A stretch of DNA of 64,000 nucleotides from JABMOV01 sp964344305 (GTDB lineage: Bacteria > Fidelibacterota > Marinisomatia > Marinisomatales > JABMOV01). The notes below the pieces were generated by a model. It did no database searches and was not told where the DNA came from. It was given only the letters and a program-made list of their open reading frames with translations. Every line of letters starts with the position of its first letter. Position 1 is the first letter of the stretch. Made by a program: the position numbers and the translations under genes. The stretch covers positions 124,001 through 188,000 of the forward strand of contig CAYFMT010000002.1 in NCBI GenBank assembly GCA_964344305.1, read 5' to 3'. Positions 17,175 through 24,745 of the stretch are shown here, piece by piece.

Positions 17175-18235
17175 ATGTGGTCGAAAAACAATTCAGCCAG
17201 ACACTGAATCTTATCTTCATAACTGTGCGGGTACAAAAACCACTCAGCAGCGGATATACTGGATAAAATTGAATTCCCATCCTGGGGAGTAAAGCAGAAA
17301 CCTGATATCTCATGTTCATTTCGGACATTCAATGTCTGTTCAACTACGACGGTCTGATTTAGTATACGACCGTAATGTCCCTGATCTCTGCCAAATGAGA
17401 AAACCGTACTGGTCATGTCTTTTTCTGTTACTGCCACAAGATCATTGGCATGCAGCCGCTCCAGCACCTCCGTGAGGTTCGTGGGTTCCTTCACAACAAG
17501 GCTAAACCACAGGACATGCATATACTGGCTGTTCACTTTCATGGCAGAAGAAAAAAGGTTTAGATCCCAGTTTAGTGTTTTAAAAAGATTAGACGCATCT
17601 TCTGCATGATGTGATCCATAGACTTCCGTATTGTGCTTTCCTACCTGTGGTGCAGGGATAAACGAACCGGGTTGGCTCAGGTCATTAGCACGGCGTACAC
17701 AAACGAATCGTCCTTCTACAAGATTGTCTGGATCAGTGTGAAGCGCAAGTGTATTGGTTATACAGGATAGATTATGGGTATTACAGGAAACAATTTGAAT
17801 GAATTGATCATCAGGGGCCAGGGCTTTATCGTTTATCCCCCGGGCGTATTTCTTACCAAATCCATTTTCACTTCCCTGGGCCATAAACCCCTTTACCGAA
17901 TCAGTAAACTTTGAATAATATGCTTCTTTATTACGGTGTCCAATTCCTTTTGGCGTGCAATCAATAATAACTGATGCACGTCGAATTGATTCCTCCGTCT
18001 CCAAATCAGGATCAATATTTATTGACTTAAAATCATTGAATTTATTTTCATCAACAGACAGGCGTGCCCCCCGGTGCAACAACCCCTCAATTTTGGATGA
18101 ATCGGTTTTTAACGCAGAATTCTTGTGGAATGTGATTTCATCAAGTCCAAGTTGATCTTTGTAGTCTGCCAGGAGCCCAATAAGTGGTTCACCAATGGTT
18201 CCGGTACCTACAACGTGTACAATTTTTCTCTGCAT
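17171..18235 (-). CDS. Type II (archaeal-type) glyceraldehyde-3-phosphate dehydrogenase homologue
   Basis: This 354-residue protein begins with a Rossmann nucleotide motif (GTGTIGEP, residues 10-17). It carries IIDCTPKGIGHRN near 90-102 and the catalytic-cysteine stretch IVSCNTHNLSC, with Cys151, then VRRANDLSQ and GSHHAED with His209/210. All match archaeal GAPDH in order (for example VIDCTPEGIG, VVSCNTTGLC, VRRGADPAQ and SHHGPD in Methanothermus). Classical bacterial GapA has a different layout. Whether it oxidises glyceraldehyde 3-phosphate here or has another aldehyde substrate is not known; several residues around the active Cys differ (HN-S in place of TG-C). It starts 3 bp after the ccmD-like gene and overlaps the next gene by 4 bp, so it rides in the ccm operon. 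Confidence 0.82.
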   Translation of the reverse strand: MQRKIVHVVGTGTIGEPLIGLLADYKDQLGLDEITFHKNSALKTDSSKIEGLLHRGARLSVDENKFNDFKSINIDPDLETEESIRRASVIIDCTPKGIGHRNKEAYYSKFTDSVKGFMAQGSENGFGKKYARGINDKALAPDDQFIQIVSCNTHNLSCITNTLALHTDPDNLVEGRFVCVRRANDLSQPGSFIPAPQVGKHNTEVYGSHHAEDASNLFKTLNWDLNLFSSAMKVNSQYMHVLWFSLVVKEPTNLTEVLERLHANDLVAVTEKDMTSTVFSFGRDQGHYGRILNQTVVVEQTLNVRNEHEISGFCFTPQDGNSILSSISAAEWFLYPHSYEDKIQCLAELFFDHI

Positions 18236-18238
18236 GGA

Positions 18239-18361
18239 TTAATGTTCCTTGTTTTGAGAAAGTAATTTTTTTTCCTGAATAAAATACAGGACAAACCAGA
18301 GGATCAGTGCGCCAAATACAAGAATCAGGACGGATAAGAAGTATCCAAAAAAATTATACAT
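18239..18361 (-). CDS. ccmD: CcmD-like haem exporter small subunit (40 residues)
   Basis: This is a short gene with an ATG at 18361 and a TAA at 18239-18241. The product has one transmembrane helix (about residues 4-27, FFGYFLSVLILVFGALILWF and on) followed by a charged tail, EKKLLSQNKEH. Size, topology and position match CcmD, which sits right after ccmC in Ccm operons and helps release holo-CcmE from the CcmABC complex. It overlaps the ccmC stop by 8 bp. CcmD proteins have little sequence conservation, so the assignment rests on shape and place. Confidence 0.75.
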   Translation of the reverse strand: MYNFFGYFLSVLILVFGALILWFVLYFIQEKKLLSQNKEH

Positions 18362-19028
18362 GGTCAGAAATCCTTTGATGTTTCAATTGAAGAACGTGGC
18401 TCCTGAATCGAATCATAACTATCCATAAAACTGTAAATAAAAAGAGAGAAAAGAAAAACGGTCCAAGGATTCCCCCCGGTTGTTGGGCCATTTCAACCTG
18501 CGGGTGGGATTGAATCTCCGGTGACCAGAATTTTACACTTAGAAAAATGATGGGTACATCCACAAAAGCTACAATTCCAAGAATAGCAGCATACCTCGCC
18601 ACTCGTTCCGGGTGTCCGCCAAACTCCCGCAACATGAAATATCCTATATAGATTAGAAATAAGATCAACGTCGTGGTAAGTCTGGGTTCCCATATCCATG
18701 GCTGACCCCAGATGGGTTTTGCCCAAATGGGTCCGGTTGTAAGAACGAGGGCAGTAAACAAGGTCCCAATCTCCGCTGCGGACTGTCCCAGACGGTCCCA
18801 CTTATTGTCTTTTCTTACCAGGAAAAGAATCCCAAATACCATCACAAAGAAATAGGACAAAAATGCGGTCCAGGCTACAGGAACATGGAAATAGAAAATT
18901 TTCTGTGCCCAGTGTTGCATGGGAATCATGGGTGTATGATTAAATACGATATAAATCAATCCCATATACAGGATAGCAAGAAATGCCAGTGTCCCGGTGT
19001 TGATTTTGGAGCTAAAAAAGGATTTCAT
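18354..19028 (-). CDS. ccmC: Haem exporter/handling protein CcmC
   Basis: This 224-residue protein has six predicted membrane helices. It presents haem to CcmE on the periplasmic face. The IFYFHVPVAW motif supplies the first conserved His (His48). The tryptophan-rich WWD region is WGQPWIWEPRLTT at about 107-119; compared with the common WGTWWVWDARLTS form, one Trp is Pro and the Asp is Glu. The second conserved region near the C-terminus reads SHPQVEMAQQPGG where LHQP is usual. These shifts are worth noting because the partner CcmE is also a variant. It overlaps ccmB by 4 bp. Confidence 0.9.
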   Translation of the reverse strand: MKSFFSSKINTGTLAFLAILYMGLIYIVFNHTPMIPMQHWAQKIFYFHVPVAWTAFLSYFFVMVFGILFLVRKDNKWDRLGQSAAEIGTLFTALVLTTGPIWAKPIWGQPWIWEPRLTTTLILFLIYIGYFMLREFGGHPERVARYAAILGIVAFVDVPIIFLSVKFWSPEIQSHPQVEMAQQPGGILGPFFFSLFLFTVLWIVMIRFRSHVLQLKHQRISDHV

Positions 19029-19687
19029 TCTTCTACAATATGGTCAAATAATAGGTATCCAAGAGCAGTGAAAATTACGGTGAAAGTTGCCATAATCAGT
19101 ATCCAAAATTGCCATTGTGGAGTGGGCAGTGCTTTCAGGTAACCATCAGTGGCTTTGGTGGCGGCAATAAGAACTGGTGTGACCAGTGGAAACAACAAAA
19201 CAGGCAATAATACTTCACTCATTCGAGCACGCATGGCAAGGCCAGAAACCAGTGTCCCCACAGCCATAATACCTGCATTCCCTAGAAGGACAATTCCAAT
19301 ACCTGTCCACCCAGCCACTTGAATGTCAATACCTAAAAATAATATAAACAACGGTACGATGATGATTTCGGCAATTACCATGTAAATCCAGCCACTGATC
19401 CATTTACTAAGATATACCAATCCTCTGTCGATTGGCGCAGAGACCATCAAGCTGAATGCATCAAATTCTTTTTCATAATTAAACAACCGGTGCAATCCCA
19501 ATACAGCAATAAACAGTACCAGAACCCAGAATAATCCAGGCGTAAATATTGCCATAACGGATGGTGATACAGAAAATGAAAAAGCGAACACCAGTACAAC
19601 ACTCAATCCAAATGCTGTCATGGATACAAGAATCTGCTTTGACCTCAATTCAATAAGCAGCTCTTTCCGCATCAATGACAGGAACAT
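19025..19687 (-). CDS. ccmB: Haem exporter permease CcmB
   Basis: This 220-residue protein has six hydrophobic segments and the CcmB start (LMRKELLIELRSKQ). The internal FNYEKEFDAFSLMVSAPIDRGLVYLSKW stretch near residues 73-100 is typical of the family. It forms the ABC transporter with CcmA, whose ATP hydrolysis is needed to release holo-CcmE. Start and stop are interlocked with ccmA (1 bp) and ccmC (4 bp). Confidence 0.94.
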   Translation of the reverse strand: MFLSLMRKELLIELRSKQILVSMTAFGLSVVLVFAFSFSVSPSVMAIFTPGLFWVLVLFIAVLGLHRLFNYEKEFDAFSLMVSAPIDRGLVYLSKWISGWIYMVIAEIIIVPLFILFLGIDIQVAGWTGIGIVLLGNAGIMAVGTLVSGLAMRARMSEVLLPVLLFPLVTPVLIAATKATDGYLKALPTPQWQFWILIMATFTVIFTALGYLLFDHIVEE

Positions 19688-20379
19688 CAGTGTTTTCCTC
19701 CCAGCATTGATTTCAACCTGTCTGGATTCACATCCCTGGCTGAACCATCTATACCAATGGATTTATTGTGCAGGACAATAACTCGATCACAATTCTCCAA
19801 AGCCCAGTGATGGTCATGGACTACCACCACAATCGTTCTTCCTGATTTTTTCCAGTTACCCATCATGGATTCAGTCAGTTTACGCCCTTCTTCATCCAGG
19901 CCGGTAAATGGCTCATCAAACAGGAGGATTTTCCAGGGCATAACGGATGCCAGTGCCAATTTAAGCCGCTGCATCATTCCCTGGCTGAATATTCGAATAG
20001 TATCGTGAGCCTGTTGACTCAGCCCGACCAATGACAGAACATCGCTAATTTCATGGTCAGACAATTTTAAACCGTAAAACTGTGACGCGATCCTGATATT
20101 CTGAACCGCAGACAAGGGTGGATATAAACCCGGGGAATGACCGACATAGAAAACGTGACTCCTGGATTCAGGATGACTGCTTTTCACCAAGGTACCATCC
20201 AGGTTGACTTCTCCGCCATCGAAGGAGGTAAGTCCCGAGAGTATTCTGAGTAATGTGGATTTTCCGGCACCATTTTTACCCAGAAGTGCGGTGATGGACT
20301 CCTGTTCTATGTTAAAAGTAATCTGATGAAAAACAGGTTTGTGATAAAACGATTTTGTGAGGTTCTTACACGAAATCAA
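19687..20379 (-). CDS. ccmA: Haem exporter ATPase CcmA
   Basis: This is a 230-residue ABC ATPase. The Walker A is LLGKNGAGKSTLLRIL near residues 33-48, the signature is FSQGMMQRLKLALA near 130-143, the Walker B is ILLFDEPFTGLDE, and the switch His lies in VVVVHDHHWA. It powers the CcmABCD complex. The start appears to be a TTG at 20379, because no ATG precedes the conserved KNLTKSF region, and its ribosome site is weak. It follows the small ccmI-like gene after 14 bp. Confidence 0.94.
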   Translation of the reverse strand: MISCKNLTKSFYHKPVFHQITFNIEQESITALLGKNGAGKSTLLRILSGLTSFDGGEVNLDGTLVKSSHPESRSHVFYVGHSPGLYPPLSAVQNIRIASQFYGLKLSDHEISDVLSLVGLSQQAHDTIRIFSQGMMQRLKLALASVMPWKILLFDEPFTGLDEEGRKLTESMMGNWKKSGRTIVVVVHDHHWALENCDRVIVLHNKSIGIDGSARDVNPDRLKSMLGGKH

Positions 20380-20393
20380 AACAGAGATACCGA

Positions 20394-20666
20394 CTATTTC
20401 CCGGCTGACGTGATATCATCAATTACCTGAGATACATTCCGTTTCAAATCATCCCTGGCACTGGTATAATCTTCTTCGGAAATATTCCCGAGCTCAAAAT
20501 CCACATCCAGTTCCTTAATCTCACGATACAACACGCGTTTTTTCAACTGGAGGTTTTCCATTTTGTCCGTATTGGATTCAATTAGTCTTTCAGTTGCAAA
20601 CAGTGGACGAACTGCAATCAACGCCGATACAATAAATATGACTGCTATAACGATGAACTCCATCAT
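20394..20666 (-). CDS. Small membrane protein of the ccm operon, CcmI/CcmH N-terminus-like
   Basis: This 90-residue protein has one N-terminal membrane helix (about residues 2-20) followed by a charged, probably helical stretch (KMENLQLKKRVLYREIKELDVDFELGNISEEDY). That pattern, a membrane anchor followed by a coiled segment with 'L..EI.ELD.D...G.I...DY', is the one found at the start of CcmI and of the cytochrome c biogenesis proteins placed between ccmF and ccmA in some phyla. The TPR part of CcmI is absent. It lies 3 bp after ccmF and 14 bp before ccmA. A role in holding apocytochromes is inferred only. Confidence 0.6.
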   Translation of the reverse strand: MMEFIVIAVIFIVSALIAVRPLFATERLIESNTDKMENLQLKKRVLYREIKELDVDFELGNISEEDYTSARDDLKRNVSQVIDDITSAGK

Positions 20667-20669
20667 ACC

Positions 20670-22640
20670 TTACCCTGCATTCTGTTTTCTATTTGGCCAT
20701 AAAGCAACCAGTGTCCCGAATATCATAATATATCCTCCAAACCAGACCCACCAAACAAGGGGATTTACCATAATTTTAAAATACCCTGTCCCGGATTCCT
20801 GATCGACACCATTGAATATGGAGTAAATGTCTTTAGACATAGTTTCATGTACAGATAACTCACTGTGTGGTTGCCTGCGATTTGAGTCTGACGATTTATG
20901 AAAATAAATTCGTTTTTCTGGGACAAGTGTGGTAACAGGTGACCCTTCAGAGTCTGTAACATTCATTGTGGCGATCCAGGCATAGTGATTGGGTCGTTCT
21001 TCTTCTTGAATAGATGCCAATTCAAACTGGTAACCTGCCACATGCTCTGTTTCACCTACCTTCAGACCGAATTCCTTTTCCTTGTCAAAGGCATGCCCTG
21101 TGAAACCAACGAACATAAATACGATACCAAGATGGACAATATATCCACCGTAGCGACCTTTATTGCGCCCAATCATGGCTAGAAGAGCCACCAATGGATT
21201 TTCATTATGCTTCCTTGTACGAACATTGATTCCCCGAACAAATTCCACCAGAATAGCAGTGAAAACAAAAGCCACAAGTGAAAATGACACAAGTGTGTAT
21301 CCGGACAACCCAACCACAAGTGAAATGACACCTGCACTGAGCATGGATATGATGGGAATTGAAAAATTCCTGATAAACCCTGTCTTTGATGTCCGACGCC
21401 ATGCCAGTAATGGTCCTATACCGGTAAGAAGCAGCAATCCCAACCCAATTGGGACGTTGACCTGGTTAAAAAATGGAGGGCCAACTGTAATTTTTGTTCC
21501 CCTGACTGCTTCCGATAGCACCGGAAAAATTGTTCCCCAAAAAACCGCGAAACACATAACGATGAATACCACATTGTTGAACAAAAAACCACTTTCACGT
21601 GATGTAAAGGATTCAATCTTCTTGTCCGATTTCAATATGGATAACCGGGTGAATAGTATCCAGAATGATACAATCAGAATAATGAAAACAAAATAGAGGA
21701 ACATGGGACCAATGGCACTCTGGGCAAAGGAGTGAACAGACGACATAACACCGGAACGTGTAAGGAATGTGCCGAAAATGCTCAGGGTAAATGTGATGAT
21801 GATGAGAACCATATTCCACACCTTGAGCATGTTTTTCTTTTCCTGGATAATGATGGAATGAATGAGGGCTGTCCCAGTAAGCCAGGGCATAAACGATGCA
21901 TTTTCAACAGGATCCCATGCCCAGTAACCACCCCATCCAAGCTCCTGGTATGCCCACCATCCTCCAAGGATGATTCCTATGGTCAACCATCCCCAGGTAA
22001 TGAGAGTCCATCTGCGAATGGATCGAATCCAAAGAGGGTTAACATCTTTGGTGATCATGGATGCCATTGCGAAAGCATAAGGAATGGCAAAACCAACATA
22101 ACCCAGATACAGTGTAGGTGGATGAGTGGCCATTGTCAAATTCTGGAGCAATGGGTTTAATCCGTTTCCATTTGCTATGACAAAATCCACTTCCACCGGG
22201 GCGAAGGGATTGGTAACAAAAACCACCAGTATCAGGAAAAATAATTGTATCGTAGTAAGAACAATTATCACCCAGGGCATCAGTGCATGATGCTGGTGCC
22301 GGTATCTCATGACCACAATAATTGCGTAGACAGACAATATAGCAGCCCAGAAGAGCAGGGATCCGGCTTGCCCGGCCCACAACGCTGTGATTTTATAAAG
22401 TATAGGTGTTTCAAAACTTGTGTAGTGTGCTACATACTTTATATCAAAATTACTGCCCACAAGCTCAACCAGTAGAAATACAGTAGCAAGGAGTGTTAAC
22501 CAGGATGTAATGAGGGACATGTTTCGTCCTGCATCCAGGAATCTGGAATCCTGTAACCGTAAATAGGCGGTGATACTCAATAGGACAAGAATAGCAAATC
22601 CAAATGAAAGACTGAGAGATAAAGATCCGGCTACTGGCAT
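20670..22640 (-). CDS. ccmF: Cytochrome c haem lyase subunit CcmF
   Basis: This 656-residue protein has about 14-15 membrane helices. It attaches haem to apocytochromes together with CcmE. The WWD haem-binding region is ELGWGGYWAWDPVENASFMPWL at about 233-254, and conserved His residues flank it (for example ATHPPTLYLGYVG near 171-183 and LIHSI near 259-263). Length matches CcmF (about 630-680). The ccmE stop and ccmF start share one base. No CcmH homologue is seen nearby, so CcmF may work alone, as in reduced Ccm systems. Confidence 0.96.
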   Translation of the reverse strand: MPVAGSLSLSLSFGFAILVLLSITAYLRLQDSRFLDAGRNMSLITSWLTLLATVFLLVELVGSNFDIKYVAHYTSFETPILYKITALWAGQAGSLLFWAAILSVYAIIVVMRYRHQHHALMPWVIIVLTTIQLFFLILVVFVTNPFAPVEVDFVIANGNGLNPLLQNLTMATHPPTLYLGYVGFAIPYAFAMASMITKDVNPLWIRSIRRWTLITWGWLTIGIILGGWWAYQELGWGGYWAWDPVENASFMPWLTGTALIHSIIIQEKKNMLKVWNMVLIIITFTLSIFGTFLTRSGVMSSVHSFAQSAIGPMFLYFVFIILIVSFWILFTRLSILKSDKKIESFTSRESGFLFNNVVFIVMCFAVFWGTIFPVLSEAVRGTKITVGPPFFNQVNVPIGLGLLLLTGIGPLLAWRRTSKTGFIRNFSIPIISMLSAGVISLVVGLSGYTLVSFSLVAFVFTAILVEFVRGINVRTRKHNENPLVALLAMIGRNKGRYGGYIVHLGIVFMFVGFTGHAFDKEKEFGLKVGETEHVAGYQFELASIQEEERPNHYAWIATMNVTDSEGSPVTTLVPEKRIYFHKSSDSNRRQPHSELSVHETMSKDIYSIFNGVDQESGTGYFKIMVNPLVWWVWFGGYIMIFGTLVALWPNRKQNAG

Positions 22641-23068
22641 TACATCTCCTCGGTTGAATAAGCGTTTTCGTCCCTGAGATCTCCTTCATAACGAGATGCA
22701 CATTTTGTCTGGAGGATTTCCGCTTCAAATATGCCATCACCCATGACCCCTTCTACGATGACATCTGCACCATCCATAAACAAATCAGGTCTCGTTCCGT
22801 AATAATGTACAGGCAGGTATGAACTATCTTGCATCAGCTGGAAAGTCGCATCAAGCAAGTCCGATTCACTGATTTCAATCGATCCATCAGCAACCACTCC
22901 ACCCAGTTTAACCCTGCCATGATTTGTATCCGCATACAATTCACTTATGGTGAGGTATTTTACCAGTGTGGACTCTGTTCCAGATGGATTTGCAGAAACC
23001 CAGTATATCCAGAACGCTGTCAATAAGATGATGGCTGAAATGACGACGACAAATTTATTTTTTTCCAT
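22640..23068 (-). CDS. ccmE: Haem chaperone CcmE, Cys-type (CxxxY) variant
   Basis: This 142-residue protein has an N-terminal membrane anchor (about residues 5-25) and an OB-fold periplasmic domain. In most CcmE proteins haem is held covalently by a His in an HxxxY motif. Here the equivalent site reads KCASRY, i.e. Cys123-x-x-x-Tyr127. Cys-type CcmE proteins are known from archaea and some sulfate reducers and go with Ccm systems lacking CcmG and CcmH ('System I*'); this cluster lacks both as well. It is the first gene of the ccm run, 12 bp after the mutase gene. Confidence 0.9.
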   Translation of the reverse strand: MEKNKFVVVISAIILLTAFWIYWVSANPSGTESTLVKYLTISELYADTNHGRVKLGGVVADGSIEISESDLLDATFQLMQDSSYLPVHYYGTRPDLFMDGADVIVEGVMGDGIFEAEILQTKCASRYEGDLRDENAYSTEEM

Positions 23069-23080
23069 GACTCTTCCCTG

Positions 23081-24739
23081 TTAAAATATTGAGGACTCCT
23101 GCCATTCACCAAAAACCTCTTTCATGGCAGCTACGATTTCCCCCATGGTTGCATAGTGTTTTGCTGCATGGATAATTGGCGGCATGATGTTGCTGCCATC
23201 CCTGCAAGCATCCGTAATAGCGGACAATGACGTTGCAACCTTCTCATTGTTCCGTTCAGATTTAATCTTTTGTATGGATTCTATTTGATCCTGCTCTGCA
23301 CTTTCACTGATTTCAAGAATTGGAATGTCTATTTCTTCTCCTGGTTTTACAAACTCATTTACACCGACAACCAATCGCTTTTTCTCATCGACCAATTGCT
23401 GGTAGTCCGAGGCTGCTCTGGCAATCTCTCGCTGGAAAAATCCTGCTTCAATAGCAGGGATGACACCACCAATTTCATCAATCTGTCTAAAGTATTCCTC
23501 AGCCCTTGCTTCAATCTGGTTGGTGAGTTCTTCCACAAACCAGGATCCCCCAAGTGGGTCTGCTACATTTGCTACACCTGTCTCAAATGCAATGAGCTGC
23601 TGTGTGCGTAGGGCGATTTCTGCTGCTTTTTCCGATGGAAGTGCCAGTGTCTCATCCATGGAGTTTGTATGGAGTGATTGTGTTCCACCCATAACCGCAG
23701 CCAATCCCTGGAAAGCTGTTCTGGCAATATTGTTCTCGGGTTGCTGCGCCGTCAAAGAACATCCAGCGGTTTGTGTATGGAAACGGAGTTTCCATGATCG
23801 TGGATTTTTTGCACCATACTTGTTCTTCATTCGCTTTGCCCAAATCCGTCTGGCGGCTCGAAACTTGGCAATTTCCTCAAAGAAGTCCAGGTGGGAATTA
23901 AAGAAAAAGGATAAACGTGGTGCGAAGTCATCCACATCCATTCCAGCCTTCATACCGTATTCTACATATGTAAATCCATCTGCCAGTGTAAAGGCAAGTT
24001 CCTGGGCTGCTGTTGAACCTGCTTCCCTGATATGATATCCACTGATGGAAATCGTATTGTATTGTGGCATTTCATCTGTGCAAAACTGCATCATGTCCGT
24101 TATAACCCGCATGGATGGCTCTGGCGGAAAAATCCATTCCTTTTGTGCAATGAATTCCTTCAGAATATCGTTTTGCAATGTCCCTCTCAACTGATCTCGA
24201 GAAACCCCCTGTTTATCTGCCACCGCTATGTAGAATGCCAGCAGGATGACAGATGGACCATTAATGGTCTGTGAAACAGAAATATTCCCCAGATCAATTC
24301 CATCGAATAATGTTTCCATATCCTTCAATGATGCGACACTTACGCCGCATTTCCCCACTTCCCCGATGGAGAAATCATGATCCGGATCATAGCCCATGAG
24401 TGTGGGCATGTCATAGGCCACTGAAAGCCCAGTTTGTCCCTGACCAAGCAAGAAATGATACCGTTTATTCGTTTCCTTTGGAGTGCCAAACCCTGCAAAC
24501 TGCCGTTTCGTCCATAGTTTTCCCCTGTACATGTTTGCATGGACACCACGTGTATATGGAAATTGACCGGGAAAGCCAAGTTCCTCTACATAAGATTCAT
24601 CCGGGTGATCGGGATAATAAAGAAGATCCAGCTCTTCCCCGCTCAAGGTATTGAAATCATACTCACGGGTGGATGCACTGGATGATTCTTCATGCCACCT
24701 GTTTTTTTGTACATTGAATAATTCCAATTGTCTATTCAT
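23081..24739 (-). CDS. mcmA1: Methylmalonyl-CoA mutase catalytic (alpha/N-terminal) subunit, without B12 domain
   Basis: This 552-residue TIM-barrel mutase interconverts methylmalonyl-CoA and succinyl-CoA using adenosylcobalamin. Typical segments are YPYTRGVHANMYRGKLWTKRQFAGFG-like near residues 60-85, GLSVAYDMPTLMGYDPDH near 104-121, SVSQTINGPS, ISISGYHIREAGSTAAQELAFTLADG and GGTQSLHTNSMDETLALPSE. The protein ends after the barrel, with no DxHxxG B12-binding domain, so a separate small subunit is required as in archaeal-type split enzymes; none is present in this window. A cobalamin adenosyltransferase lies 7 kb upstream in the same block. An isobutyryl-CoA mutase-like activity is a less likely alternative. 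Confidence 0.9.
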   Translation of the reverse strand: MNRQLELFNVQKNRWHEESSSASTREYDFNTLSGEELDLLYYPDHPDESYVEELGFPGQFPYTRGVHANMYRGKLWTKRQFAGFGTPKETNKRYHFLLGQGQTGLSVAYDMPTLMGYDPDHDFSIGEVGKCGVSVASLKDMETLFDGIDLGNISVSQTINGPSVILLAFYIAVADKQGVSRDQLRGTLQNDILKEFIAQKEWIFPPEPSMRVITDMMQFCTDEMPQYNTISISGYHIREAGSTAAQELAFTLADGFTYVEYGMKAGMDVDDFAPRLSFFFNSHLDFFEEIAKFRAARRIWAKRMKNKYGAKNPRSWKLRFHTQTAGCSLTAQQPENNIARTAFQGLAAVMGGTQSLHTNSMDETLALPSEKAAEIALRTQQLIAFETGVANVADPLGGSWFVEELTNQIEARAEEYFRQIDEIGGVIPAIEAGFFQREIARAASDYQQLVDEKKRLVVGVNEFVKPGEEIDIPILEISESAEQDQIESIQKIKSERNNEKVATSLSAITDACRDGSNIMPPIIHAAKHYATMGEIVAAMKEVFGEWQESSIF

Positions 24740-24745
24740 GTTTCC

